Counted from the stretch's first letter, positions 1 to 10,399 are shown. The stretch: DNA of 64,000 nt from Tupaia tana (GCA_026018925.1 JAKSZU010000012.1:27145814-27209813); one strand, 5' to 3'. Translations and numbers: made by a program. Notes: a model not told the origin generated them from the sequence alone.

Positions 1-102
1 TTTAGAACCCTTGCATTTACCATAACTGAATCCTTCATTTCATACCCTATTTCATATATTGGTTTATGGCATTGCTGTTTCGTTACCAGACAATATATTT
101 TT

Positions 103-332
103 TAAAGAATTATTTATTTATTTACTTATTTACTTCTTTTTCTTTAATTTATTCATTTAATTTATTCGTTTATTTTAATTTATTCATTCATTCACATGCT
201 TGAGAGAGAGAGAAAGAGAGAGAGAGAAAAATTGCAGAGAAAGTGAAAAACCAAGCCACCAGGTCCAGGCCTGAAGTACGGTCAGCCATGTGGGAATCCA
301 GCACCTAAACCAGCACACCACATGCTGGTCCT
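103..332 (-). repeat. Short-form tRNA-derived SINE (old)
   Basis: Reverse-complement short SINE: an A/T-rich tail (TTTATTT units), then a GA-rich tract, then the tRNA-like head ending in CTGGTCC. The same insertion sits at 18553-18757 in block B, so it predates the A/B duplication. Confidence 0.85.
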
Positions 333-620
333 ATGTCAAAATACCTAACTGCCTTTTATTTCATCTTTCACACAATGTCTCTATATTATTTAGTTATTAA
401 TACATCTCCTATATCCTGTTTTCACTGATAATGCCAAGTTTCTGGATGGAATCTGATCTGTTGCAATAATTTCCTAGGTCAGTACCACCAAGATGAGTTC
501 TTCCTTTCCAATTGCAATTACTACCTTACAAGTCATATTTACCAAACAAAAATATATTATGCTAGGTGTTCAAAATATGATGGTAGTCATTGTCATATGT
601 AAGGATTTATTTTTAGGAAT
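333..620. other. No recognisable feature
   Basis: Duplicated non-coding sequence with a paralogue at 18758-19045. No ORF, repeat or motif that I recognise. Confidence 0.6.
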
Positions 621-973
621 ACAGTTGACCCTTGACTAGCACAAGTTGTAACTTCATAGGTCTACTATTACATAGACTTTTTTGCAATAACTTATACATT
701 GGAAAATGCAGTATATTACTGTAAATGTATTTATTTCCTCCTTACAGTTGTATTAATAAATATTTCTTTTCTTAGTTGACTTCATTGTAGTCATACAGTG
801 TATAACACCTATGATATACAAAATATTTGTTAACTGGATGTCTGTGTTTACTGTAAGGCTCTCAGTCAACAGTAGGCTACAAGCAGTTATGTATTCATCC
901 AGTCAAAAGTTTTATGCACAGTTCATACTTCATGGGCTTACTTCTAAGCACCACATTGCTCAAGAGTTGACCA
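621..973 (+). mobile_element. Tigger2/MER2-like DNA transposon fossil
   Basis: Begins with CAGTTGACCCTTGA, the terminal sequence of the mammalian MER2/Tigger2 group, followed by the AT-rich interior and the 'CAACAGTAGGCTA' region I associate with that family. It ends near a degenerate terminal repeat at about 960-973. A non-coding, ancient pogo-type element. The paralogue is 19046-19397. Confidence 0.7.
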
Positions 974-1155
974 TAATAGAAAGTATGTAATTAAATATTG
1001 AATAAGTATGGAATGGTGAAATACAAAATGAAAAATGAAGTCTATTATCCATTAGCAAATTCTATGAAGAGATGACATTTAAATTTTGAATTTGATTTCC
1101 ATAAATTCACCAAATATTTTTAAATAATAAATTCAATATATAAAAAACTAAACCT

Positions 1156-1345
1156 GGGGCCAGTAGGTGGCATGGTGATTAAGTACTAGACTCTCGCATG
1201 GCTGACCAAAGTTTGAGTACTAGATCAGGTGGCTTGAACCTCATACTGAGCACATGTGCAAGTCTGAGTGCACCAAATCTTAGAAGGACAATGAAGGAGA
1301 ATGAATTGTGAAATGGTCATCCTCCAGAAGAGTGATTTTTTCAAG
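1156..1345 (+). repeat. tRNA-derived SINE, 3' truncated by a deletion
   Basis: Head GGGGCCAGTAGGTGGCATGG with box A-like and box B-like segments, then the long-form body. It stops at 'gtgattttt' and is fused directly to an opposite-strand SINE remnant. In block B the same element (from 19580) continues to about 20090, so the truncation is secondary. Confidence 0.85.
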
Positions 1346-1428
1346 ACACCAGGTCTTAGACTCAAACCATGATCGGCCATGTAGGAATCCAGTGTCCCAA
1401 CCACTCTGCCCTCTCTGGCCTTGACTTT
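1346..1428 (-). repeat. Remnant of a minus-strand SINE at the deletion junction
   Basis: Corresponds to 21010-21092 in block B, the head end of a complete minus-strand SINE (20815-21092). Everything between the two SINEs is missing in block A. Confidence 0.85.
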
Positions 1429-1655
1429 GTAAATTCTCCCAGGTGTTTAAACATTTACTTTTTTACTCCTTTATCTATGAGCTGCTTTTTCCTTTCTCTA
1501 CTAATATTATTCAAGTTTAAGAAAAATATGAAACATGGATGGAAGAAAAGGACTTATACAAAAGCTGAAAGAAAGAATGAGATATAAAAGCTGAGTAGAT
1601 GAAAAGGCATGTAGGGAGAAATGAAATAAGTGTGGATGATGAGTGAATATTTTCT

Positions 1656-1942
1656 TTTTTTTTTTTTCTTTTTTTTTTTTCTTTTTTTGGAGAGGTTTTT
1701 CGCTATAGGGCGCGTGCACTCGCCAGACAGACAGAGAGAGACATAGAGACAGAAAGCGAGAAATCACCCCCCAGGGGGGATGGTCACGCCGCAATCCCTT
1801 CTCCTCCATTCTCCTCTCGGGATCTTGGGCACGCACGCACACGCGCCCGGCATGAGTTGTAAGCCACCGGGTTCGAGATGCGAACCGCGGTCGACTACGT
1901 GGGAGTCCAGCGACATAGCCATTACACTAACTGCTGGTTCCC
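1656..1942 (-). repeat. Young long-form tRNA-derived SINE, block A-specific
   Basis: Poly(T) (the element's poly(A)), 'ggagaggtttttcgctatag', GC-rich body with many intact CpGs, and tRNA-like head ending ...CTGCTGGTTCCC. Flanked by a perfect 17-bp target-site duplication (ATGAGTGAATATTTTCT at 1639-1655 and 1943-1959). Block B at about 21315 has the empty site, so it inserted after the duplication. Confidence 0.95.
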
Positions 1943-1964
1943 ATGAGTGAATATTTTCTATAGA

Positions 1965-2620
1965 GTTAGAAAAATACTATGTAATTTCTTTTATTTAATT
2001 TTATTTATTATTATCAAAATTTTTATATTACATTTAAACACATATATCTTTACAATGTATTACATTTCTTTTTCCAGCATGGTTACCATGCATATCAGTC
2101 AAGACAAAGACATTATTATCCACATCATCATCATCAAATAGCTTTTCATCATTTGTTTTCAGATTATTATTAGTTGTTCTCTTTATTTTTTAAATATTTA
2201 ATCATTATAAGTTATTTGACTTATAAAGAGATTTTACCCAACATGAAATACTTCTCAGAACAGTTCAGTTGAGAACACTATACATGCTATCATTAACAGA
2301 TAATAAACCATTACTGTGTACACTAATGTTATTCCTCTCTCTTTGTTCTCTTGTTATCTTTCTCTATCCTCTTCCCTTCTCCACCCCTTCACCCTGTTCC
2401 ACACTGTCTTCAGCATCCCTAACTATTTAGCTCTTCAATATTTCGATCTCTACCATAAAGTGTAGATAGTTTGTATAGGATACATACAATATCTTTCTTT
2501 CATATACTGGCTTGCTTCACTAAGCAATGGATCTTCCACATTGAATCACTTTCCATCAAATTCCAGGGTCTTGTTTTTTATGGCTGAATAGGATTCCATA
2601 GAGCAGAAAAATACTACGTA
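1965..2620 (-). mobile_element. L1 3'-end fragment
   Basis: Reverse-orientation L1 tail. Its right end reads 'tttttatggctgaatagg', the reverse complement of the conserved end of L1 ORF2/3'UTR, and the AT-rich 3' tail lies to the left. 5'-truncated, no ORF. Shared with block B (about 21345-21965), so it predates the duplication. Similar tails occur at 12595, 34901, 39905 and 46290. Confidence 0.75.
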
Positions 2621-2713
2621 TTTTCTCATTTTGCAGAGCACTGGGTTAAGTGAAACACATGCGTCTTGTAATCATGCAATATAAGAACATGGCTACAATA
2701 TATTTAAGATAGT

Positions 2714-2992
2714 TTATTTATTTATTTATTTATTTATTTATTCATAGAGGTTTTTGCTATAGGGCACATGTGCTCACCAGAAAGATAGAGAGACAGAGAA
2801 ACAGAAAGTGAGAAATCACCCTAACCCAAGGGGGATGGCTATGCCACAATCCCTTCTCCATTCTCCTATGGAGATCTTGGGCATGCATGCACCTGCACCT
2901 TGCACGAGTTTAAGCCACCAGGTCTAGGACTCAAACTGCGGTCGGCTACATGGGAGTCCAGTGACATAGCCATTACATCAACTGCTGATCCC
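2714..2992 (-). repeat. Long-form tRNA-derived SINE (shared A/B)
   Basis: TTTA-repeat tail, 'gaggtttttgctatagg', body, and tRNA-like head. The target-site duplication AAGATAGT is at 2706-2713 and 2993-3000. Present at the same place in block B (22070-22360). Confidence 0.92.
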
Positions 2993-3265
2993 AAGATAGT
3001 CTTAATAAAGTAGAATGAAAGCAAAAATGTGCCTCTTATTATCATTCTTTCCATATATATTACTGGAGAAAGAAAGACAAAGACAGCTCATTAATGAAAA
3101 TCTTTCATACTAAATACAGACGTAATAAATTTCATTGATTCAATTTTCTTGAGCTCCCAAAAGGAACACAGCAGTATTCTGATCTCAATATTACTTGAGC
3201 TCCAGGAAAGAGAATGTGATAATCAACAGAAATGATCAGTCTTACTAGGCTTCAAAAGTTAATGT

Positions 3266-3310
3266 TCTCTCTTTCTCTCTCTTTTTTCTTTCAATTCCTG
3301 GTCCAGTCAG
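3266..3310 (+). promoter_or_regulatory. Candidate splice acceptor of the OR52Z coding exon (copy 1)
   Basis: A long pyrimidine tract (TCTCTCTTTCTCTCTC...) is followed by CAG at 3304-3306 and TCAG at 3307-3310, 15-19 bp before the ATG. OR genes normally splice one or more 5'UTR exons to an intronless coding exon just upstream of the start. The TCAG is conserved in copy 2; the first CAG is not. Inference from sequence only. Confidence 0.5.
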
Positions 3311-3325
3311 AGGATAAGGTAATAG

Positions 3326-4300
3326 ATGACAACCTCTTTAAACTACACTAACCTCAGAGACATCTGGTACACCATGGTTGGGATCCCAGGAATGGAAGAT
3401 GCACACGTGTGGATCTCCATCCCCATCTGCTGCATGTACATAGTGGCTGTTTTGGGCAACACCTTCTTATTATTCCTGGTCCTCACTGAGCGCAGTCTCC
3501 ATGAACCCATGTACCTTTTCCTCTCCATGTTGGCTCTGGCAGATGTCTTTCTCTCCACAACCACCACACCAAAGATGCTAGCGATCTTCTGGTTCCAAGC
3601 TGGGGGTATTTCTTTTGGTAGCTGTGTGACTCAGATGTTTTTCCTCCACTTCATCTTTGTGGCAGAGTCTGCCATATTGCTGGCCATGGCCTTTGATCGC
3701 TATGTGGCCATCTGTTATCCACTAAGATACACAACCATTCTAACGTTTTCAGTCATTAGGAAAATAGGTGTTGCAGCTGTGACTAGGAGTTTCTTCATCT
3801 GCTTTCCCCTGATCTTTTTAGTTTATAGGCTTAATTATTGTGGGAGAAACGTTATTCGTCACTCTTACTGTGAGCACATGGGCATTGCCAGACTGGCCTG
3901 TGACAGCATCAAGGTCAACATCTATTATGGGATGATTGTGGCTCTATTTTCCTTTTTCCTGGATGTGGTACTCATTCTCATCTCCTATGCCATCATACTT
4001 TGTGCTGTGTTTAGAATTCCTTCTCGAGATGCTAGACTCAAGGCTCTGGGTACCTGTGGCTCCCATGTCTGTGTCATCCTTCTCTTCTACACACCAGCTT
4101 TCTTTTCCTTCCTTGCTCACCGATTTGGGGGCCACAGCATACCCCTTCATATACATATCCTTCTTGCTAATCTTTATGTAGTCGTTCCCCCAACTCTGAA
4201 CCCCATCATTTATGGCGTGAAAACCAAACAAATTCAAGAGAGGGCTAGTCACGTGTTTTCTTTGCACAAAATGCTTTGTTGGTACAGATTAAGTGGTTAA
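3326..4300 (+). CDS. OR52Z1: Olfactory receptor, class I, OR52Z-type (copy 1)
   Basis: A G-protein-coupled odorant receptor of the olfactory sensory neuron membrane, expected to couple to Golf/adenylyl cyclase III. The 324 residues are in one intronless exon, with seven hydrophobic helices. Visible landmarks: sequon NYT at 6-8; GN at 44-45 (helix 1); PMYLFL at 61-66 (helix 2); C100, the expected helix 3 disulfide cysteine; intact DRY at 124-126 in MAFDRYVAIC; extracellular-loop cysteines C172, C182 and C192; KALGTCGSHV (helix 6); NPIIY at 292-296 (helix 7). It is about 10 residues longer than most OR52 proteins at the C-terminus. The first ATG after a pyrimidine-rich acceptor is taken as start. 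About 94% identical to copy 2 (22977), roughly 19 differences. Subfamily Z is inferred from sequence class and from sitting with OR52A and OR51V1; another OR52 label is possible. Confidence 0.93.
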   Translation: MTTSLNYTNLRDIWYTMVGIPGMEDAHVWISIPICCMYIVAVLGNTFLLFLVLTERSLHEPMYLFLSMLALADVFLSTTTTPKMLAIFWFQAGGISFGSCVTQMFFLHFIFVAESAILLAMAFDRYVAICYPLRYTTILTFSVIRKIGVAAVTRSFFICFPLIFLVYRLNYCGRNVIRHSYCEHMGIARLACDSIKVNIYYGMIVALFSFFLDVVLILISYAIILCAVFRIPSRDARLKALGTCGSHVCVILLFYTPAFFSFLAHRFGGHSIPLHIHILLANLYVVVPPTLNPIIYGVKTKQIQERASHVFSLHKMLCWYRLSG

Positions 4301-4405
4301 GTTCTTTCTTTCTCTAAGTAACTCCACTAAGGAGAAATACTTAAAGTTATTGTGTACATCTTCTATTACGCTTGTATTAAGGAGGAAGAGAACAGTAAAT
4401 TTGTG

Positions 4406-4415
4406 AATAAATAAA
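4406..4415 (+). terminator. Candidate poly(A) signals of OR52Z copy 1
   Basis: Two overlapping AATAAA hexamers (4406-4411, 4410-4415), about 105 bp after the stop codon, conserved at 24057-24066 in copy 2. Confidence 0.45.
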
Positions 4416-4857
4416 ATAATGTTAACATTTTACTGCGTATGCTCCTTTCATTTAGGAAGGTACAAGAAAATGAGCATTTGATATAGTGTGCACTATTCAA
4501 CTTAACTACAGTAGATTAAAAGCACAATGTTTAGATCAATACAGAAAATCAGAAATAAAAATTTACCCACCTTTATATTATACAAAGGAAAAGCAAAATT
4601 TCTAACAAAGCTAACAGATTTTCAGCTTGATTCCCTACATGATCTCTGCAGTTCAGAAGAAATAGTTCCCACATATTTGTCATCATAACTTAGTACTTGA
4701 GCATTTGGCCTCTGAATTTAAATTTTGAATTCAAATATGATTGGCCTTGGTTCAGAGTACTTGCACTTGGCGGGTATTTGTATGTTTATTTGTGTAATAC
4801 ACATAAAATATTGTATACTCTATGAGCTTGTAGAAAGGATTTAAAAAGGTGACTTAT

Positions 4858-5105
4858 GGGCCAGCAGATGACATGGTGGTGAAGACTGTGAATCCCAAGT
4901 GGTCAATTGACTGATCATCCTTTTAGTCCCTGACCTAGAAGCTTAAATATTATGCCAGGCATGTGTATGTGTATGCTAAAATACCAGGAAAAAATGGAGG
5001 AGAAGGAATTGTGGCATGACCAGTCCCCTGAGTGGTAACTTATCACTCAGCCTATCTCTGTCTCTCTCCTCTCTGGCAAGCACATGTACTCTATGGCAAA
5101 AAGCT
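4858..5105 (+). repeat. tRNA-derived SINE (old, shared A/B)
   Basis: Head GGGCCAGCAGATGACATGG, eroded body, and tail 'ctctatggcaaaaagc'. The same insertion is at 24507-24757 in block B. Confidence 0.85.
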
Positions 5106-5383
5106 AAGGAAGAAGAAATTATTTCCCATTAATATTAACCAAGTAATAATTGATTGATGTCATCAAAAATTCACCTTGATTTGAAAAAAAAGTAACTTTG
5201 ACCAAGCTTTAAGATGATCTTTGTATTCAGACAGAATTGTATATAAATGAAAATTAATAAAAATCAACTTTATAAATGTTTAGATTTAATCACACTTAAC
5301 AATGGAAAAAAGAAAGGATTTATGTGAGAACCAAGGTAAACAGAAGTTCCAAAGTGGTGGCTTATTAAAGTTCTCAGAAATTT

Positions 5384-5640
5384 GGGACCAGCAGTTAGCA
5401 TAATGGCTATGTTGCTGGACTCCCACGTAGTCTGCCATGATTCGCGTCCCGGACCTGGCGGCTTAAACTCACGCTGGGCGCATGTGCGTGCGTGCCCAAG
5501 ATCCTGAGAGGAGAATGGAGAAGGCATTGCGGCGTGGTCATCCCCCCTGGGGGGTGATTTCTCGCTTTCTGTCTCTCTCTGTCTGTCTGGCAAGCGCACG
5601 TGCCCTATAGCGAAAAAACCTCTCCAAAAAATAAAAAAAT
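5384..5640 (+). repeat. Young long-form tRNA-derived SINE, block A-specific
   Basis: Head GGGACCAGCAGTTAGCATAA; body with 'gatcctgagaggagaatgg'; tail 'cgaaaaaacctctcc' plus A-rich sequence. A 16-bp target-site duplication, AAAGTTCTCAGAAATT, is at 5367-5382 and 5641-5656. Block B (25019) is the empty site. Confidence 0.95.
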
Positions 5641-5656
5641 AAAGTTCTCAGAAATT

Positions 5657-6269
5657 AATATAAAACTGAACTGAAGATGGACTGCATGTCACATTTGGGT
5701 TAGGTAGATTGGTCCTCTAAGGCATGTGGTATAGTTTAAAGACATACTTAAGTTTGAGGAATGACAATTGTTAGAAGTTCACTTAAAAATGTGGCAGTGT
5801 GCAGTGTTAAAGGTACTTGTGACCAAGGAAGGGAGAATGTTTAGTAAGTCTTCCCTCATTTGGCTCCACAGAACCAGAAACACAGATTCATCATATCTCT
5901 TCTTTACTCTCAACAGTTTCCATCTAAATGATGAATAATATAGACAAGCATAAATACATAATTTTAAGACATGAATCCAAAACAAGTGTAGCTTTTTTGA
6001 TAAAGTCAAAGTTACTGGAAAGGAATTTGACAAACTTGGAGATCTATAGTTCAGTTTTCTACTTACGATGGTGCCTAGAATTGTTTGGCAGAAGGACAAT
6101 ATAGGTACCTTTTAGATTCATTATTACTGGGCAATCTCTACTCCAGTGCCGTATTAGGAGACAAGAACCCATGGACATGAACACTAATACATACATACAT
6201 AGCTACTCTCATATTATGTAAATTATATTTTCTCTATTTATTTTCCAAGTATTAATAATATTTAAAACT
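5657..6269. other. No recognisable feature
   Basis: Duplicated non-coding spacer (paralogue about 25035-25930). Its ORFs are short and not conserved between the copies. Confidence 0.6.
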
Positions 6270-6513
6270 GGGGTCAGCAGGTGGCATAGTGGTTAAGGTG
6301 CTGGACTCCCACATGGTCTACTGCAGTTTGAGTCCTGGACCTGGCAGTTTGAAACTCAGCTGGACATGTGTGCATGCATGCTCAAAATCCTTAGAGAGAA
6401 TGGAGAAGAAGAGATTGTGGCATGGCCATCCCCACTGAGGGTGGAGGGTTATTGCTCACTTTCTGTCACTTTCTGTCTCTCTGGTGAGGGCATGCATCTT
6501 ATAGCAAAAATAA
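6270..6513 (+). repeat. tRNA-derived SINE (shared A/B)
   Basis: Head GGGGTCAGCAGGTGGCATAG, with tail 'cttatagcaaaaataaataa' running into AAAT repeats to about 6545. The paralogue is 25931-26205. Confidence 0.87.
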
Positions 6514-6654
6514 ATAAATAAGTAAATAAACAAACAAATTAATTAATTAAAAATTAAAGACAAAAATAAAAAAATATAAACCTAGAATATGCACTGATAT
6601 CTTTCAACTCAAATTCAAGCTCCAGATTATGTTCTATTTATCTTCTTCCTTAAC

Positions 6655-6900
6655 TTTTTAAAAATTTTGAAAATTCAGTTTGCCAGAGGGCAAGTATACT
6701 TGTTAGAAAGACACAGAGAGAGCAGGAGAGAAAGAGAAATGGAGAAAGTACTCCCTGTGGAGGATGGTCACACTACAATCCCTTCTCCTCCATTTCTATC
6801 TCCTTTTGGGGTTTGGGGCATTTTCATATACTTTCCTGGCTTTTTTTTCAAACTGCCAAGTCTGGGACTCAAACCATGTAGTTGTCCATGTGGTATCTAG
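6655..6900 (-). repeat. Old minus-strand tRNA-derived SINE
   Basis: Eroded long form: 'ccagagggcaagtatac' (tail side), GA-rich tract, and head side 'tgggactcaaaccatg'. The paralogue is 26295-26540. Confidence 0.75.
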
Positions 6901-6934
6901 ACAAATTAATAACCAAGACACTGAATGGACTCCA

Positions 6935-7200
6935 CATACACTTTTTAATTCCCAGAGGGCACATATACTCACCATATAGAGACAGAGACAAAGCAACTGA
7001 AACAGAAAAAGAGCTGGATGGAGACAACATCCCCACAGAGCCATAGTCATGCCCTCTCTTTGATATCTTTATTCTGTCAGGATTTTGGGCATGCATGCAT
7101 ATGTGCTTGTCATGTTTTTTTTCCAGCAATCAGGGTTGAAGTGCCAGGTGATATCAGCCATGTGGGTTCTAGCTCCTTTAATCATTAGGTTATGAAGCCA
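6935..7200 (-). repeat. Old minus-strand tRNA-derived SINE
   Basis: 'agagggcacatatactcacc', GA-rich tract, 'caggattttgggcatgcatg', and head side 'tcagccatgtgggttctagc'. The paralogue is 26580-26825. Confidence 0.78.
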
Positions 7201-7337
7201 ATCTTCTTTTTTTAAAAAAAATATGTAATTTTCACCCCCAAAATGAGACATAGGAACCTAATACATCATAATTCAGTTTAATCACCTTTGCCATACATTA
7301 AATAGATTATAGAATTGGTGTGAGATGAAATTAAGCT

Positions 7338-7409
7338 ATTGGGTTGTAGGAAAGTCCTGGCATATTTTTGAATAGAAATATACGCATGACTTTAATGATG
7401 TAATATTAA
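7338..7409. mobile_element. Degenerate palindromic mariner-type MITE
   Basis: TTGGGTTGTAGGAAAGTCCTGGCATATTT-like left arm, then a TAGAAATA-like centre and an eroded right arm. Same family as the better-preserved copies at 17819 and 37277. The paralogue is 26972-27040. Confidence 0.55.
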
Positions 7410-8179
7410 AGCAATTTCACTATTTCATGATTAAATACAGTTTTACATTATTACTGTTAACATAAAGCCACATTATAGTTATGAGGAATTAGATTAGACC
7501 TAAATTTTGTTTATACCTACCAAGTGTATATCTGTATTTTCTTAAGTAATCATTAACATAAGAGGCTTTTTTATACATATTTCCCCATTAAATTTTTCCT
7601 CAAAGTCCTTACTTTGAAAAATTCCTTACAGTGAAAACCACAAGACGTCATGAAAACTAGTAAAAATAGAGTCTATCCCAATCACTGAGGATTTATGAAG
7701 TTTCATATATATATATATATATAGCACAAAGTCAAATCAAAGTAAATAGTAATATATTAAATTACTAGACATCCAGATTAATGTACAAAACAAAAGACAC
7801 ATTTTACTATAACATAGCTGGAAATTACAGGTGACTATGAATTAAAGAGAAAAAAAACTGAGCCTAAATTGAACTTCAGTAAAGACAATCTGAGAGATAC
7901 AGCAAAAAACATCTGAGCATCATGTTGGAAATGAACATCATTTTATCAGGAAAGGAATCAGGAAAGGGGTTCCAGGTAGAGGATACATAACAATGAGGGT
8001 AAATGGATAAAAAGCCAGAGAAACGAAAATGCCTTATGAAGATAGCCATGCAGTGCCTAGTTGATGATGACACCCCACACAGTTGTGTGTAGGGCATATG
8101 ACCTTGTCAAAATCTAGTCCAGAGCCTGAGCACATTAAATATAATGAAACTGCAGTTATTTTCCTTGGGTCTGACTTAT
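7410..8179. other. No recognisable gene; small (TA)n run
   Basis: Duplicated spacer (paralogue 27041-27791). It holds a (TA)n run at about 7708-7724 that is much shorter in block B. Otherwise nothing recognised. Confidence 0.55.
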
Positions 8180-8430
8180 GGGGTCAGCTGGTGGTGTGGT
8201 GGTTAAGGTATCTGGTCCCCACATGACTGACTCTACGGTGAGAGTTCCAGAACCAGCTGCTAAAAAAACATGCCAGGCATATATGCATGCATGCCCAAAG
8301 TCCTGAAAGGAGAGAGAGGTGTAGTAGAAGTGACTGCAAATGATTATTTCTCAATGGGGAGTGCTTTCTCACACCTTTCCTCCCTATCTCTGCCTCACTC
8401 CAATGATTACAATAATATTCTGGCAAAAAA
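8180..8430 (+). repeat. tRNA-derived SINE (shared A/B; empty site for the block B nested SINE)
   Basis: Head GGGGTCAGCTGGTGGTGTGG, eroded body, tail 'ctggcaaaaaaag'. Block B carries the same element at 27792-28325 but with a young SINE nested inside. Confidence 0.82.
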
Positions 8431-8963
8431 AGTCTTTATGAAATATGTTTTGGAAAAATGGAAATTATGACACTATTGTGAAACATGAATTAAAAACTAC
8501 ATGCTTCAATTGCTGCTATAGTAAAGAACATTATGGCTTCAACAATGATGACAAAATGCTGATTAGTGTGATCCTAAATGGTAGTAAAAATGACAAACGA
8601 CAATAATCTATTGGACTGAATTTCATATGCAATAGTTTTAATGCTATTGAAAAAGCAGAGTCTAAGATATTAACATTTTAAGTTGATTTTAAAAGAGTTT
8701 TGTTACTCAGAGTTGAACTATAAATAATTGGTATCATTGTAGTATTATGTGTTATTGGTTGATTAAATGTAATTTGCTCTTTTTTATTCTGTAATGAGCG
8801 TAAGAGGAATTGCTTAAGTAGTTAAGTCTTACTGTCTTGAATGTAAAATAGTAAATTCATATTTCAACACATAATGGACTTGAGAAATCACAGACTCCTC
8901 ACCAAGATAAGAATTTCTTCAGAAAGAATTTTTATTATTTAAATCAAAATGAGACAAATTAGG
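8431..8963. other. 3' flank of OR52A copy 1; nothing recognised
   Basis: Non-coding flank, strongly conserved in block B (28326-28859). Probably contains the 3'UTR of the minus-strand receptor. Confidence 0.5.
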
Positions 8964-9914
8964 TCAAGAAGTATCCTTATGGTGAAAAATCTTAGAAATT
9001 CCAGCTCGAATCTGTTTGGTCTTTATTCCATAAACAATAGGATTGAGCAGAGGTGGGACCAGCAGGTAAAGGTTGGACAGAAGAATGTGAATGTAGGAAG
9101 GGATATGGAACCCAAACCTGTGTGTAAAGAAGGAGAAGAAAGCCAGGAGATAAAACTCAGGGAACACACAAATGTGGGCAATGCAGGTATTGAAGGCCTT
9201 CAGCCTAGCTTCCTTCTGGGGCAGACTGAAGACAGTGATGAAGATTCGGATGTAGGAGAGTGTGATGAAGATGATATCGATTCCAAGAATACTGAAGGCC
9301 ACAAACAGACCATAGATCTTGTTGACTCGAATATCATCTGCTGCCAACTTTACGGTGGCCATATGCTCACAGTAGGAATGGGAGACCACAGTGGTCCAGT
9401 AGTATTTCAGCCGGCATTTGATGAGGATCAGACATGGAACTGCAAGGAGAGCTGCTCTGAGTGTCACCCCAACCCCAATGTGAGTGAGAAGTTGGTGGGT
9501 AAAAATGGTGGCATGTCTCAGAGGATCACAAATTGCCACATAGAGGTGCATTGCTATGGCTAGCAAGATACCTGACTCAATACACTGGAATGTGTGGATG
9601 AGCCACATCTGCAAGAGACAGGCATCAAAGTATATTTGTGGCATGTGAAACCAGAATATTCCCAGCATTTTGGGTAGGATGCAGGTACTGAGAGCAATGT
9701 CTGTTGCTCCAAGCATGGCCAGGAAGAGATACATGGGCTCGTGGAGACTGCGCTCAGACTTGATGATGGCCAGAAGCAGGAAGTTTCCAAACAGAGCAAC
9801 AACGTACATGGCACAGAAAGGAATCCCAATCCAGAGCTGCACAGACTCCAAGCCTGGGATCCCAAGCAGTGTCAGCACCGAGGGCATGAAGACTGTGCCA
9901 TTAAGCTGGAGCAT
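8964..9914 (-). CDS. OR52A: Olfactory receptor, class I, OR52A-type (copy 1), DRY motif lost
   Basis: A full-length 316-residue single-exon ORF with the OR52A signature (MPSVLTLLGIPGLESVQ near the N-terminus, SERSLHEPMYLFLAMLGATD in helix 2, [20 protein letters not shown] in helix 6, NPIVYG in helix 7). Sequon NGT is at 5-7, C99 is the expected disulfide cysteine, and C182 lies in loop 2. The DRY box is broken: residues 123-125 are HLY (codons CAC CTC TAT) where copies B and D have GAT/GAC CGC TAT, and the preceding M120 is I. Residue 252 is P where the paralogues have L. Loss of the DRY arginine normally abolishes G-protein coupling, so this is probably a non-functional receptor with an intact frame. 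It differs from copy 2 at about 18 residues. Which human OR52A member (A1/A5) it corresponds to is uncertain. Confidence 0.92.
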   Translation of the reverse strand: MLQLNGTVFMPSVLTLLGIPGLESVQLWIGIPFCAMYVVALFGNFLLLAIIKSERSLHEPMYLFLAMLGATDIALSTCILPKMLGIFWFHMPQIYFDACLLQMWLIHTFQCIESGILLAIAMHLYVAICDPLRHATIFTHQLLTHIGVGVTLRAALLAVPCLILIKCRLKYYWTTVVSHSYCEHMATVKLAADDIRVNKIYGLFVAFSILGIDIIFITLSYIRIFITVFSLPQKEARLKAFNTCIAHICVFPEFYLLAFFSFFTHRFGFHIPSYIHILLSNLYLLVPPLLNPIVYGIKTKQIRAGISKIFHHKDTS

Positions 9915-10029
9915 GTTGGCGTAGAGCTTCTTGACTTACAGCTTCTGATTCAAAATGGCAGTGTGTCTTGCTTGTCTTGCTTCTGTTTTCTCTTCTTATC
10001 TAGATTTATGCAGCCATAGTGGACATGAT

Positions 10030-10399
10030 TTCATATTGCATTTTTAGACATATTCTTTTACTGACGTATGGACTAAGTAGGTCCAGAAATGTATGTACAA
10101 GATCTCTATAGAGTTTTTCTCAGATTTCAGTTCTTATCTTTGTTCTTCTTTTTTCTCTTGCTTTCTCCATTTGTCTCTCTATCACGCTATCTTTAACTTT
10201 GTCATATACACATACTGCACACATAAACACATACTACTTTATAACAGACTTACACATACTGAATTTAGTGAGAAGACACATTTCTAGTAAAGTGTGAAAA
10301 TAGGTTTGTGAATTAACATTTCAAAAGTATTCTTTAGTATTTTAGTTTGATTTTCTATGATAATAGGGTAGCGAAACTTATTTATATATATTATGTATA
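10030..10399. other. 5' flank of OR52A copy 1; no feature recognised
   Basis: AT-rich and pyrimidine-rich flank upstream (minus strand) of the receptor. No confident promoter element. Confidence 0.45.

Noticed and set aside
8949..9563. Long + strand ORF (204 aa) opposite OR52A copy 1, with similar ones at 28845-29204 and, on -, 41531-42061
   Set aside because: Antisense shadow of the OR52A coding exon; it follows from the codon pattern of the real gene and shows no family features of its own.
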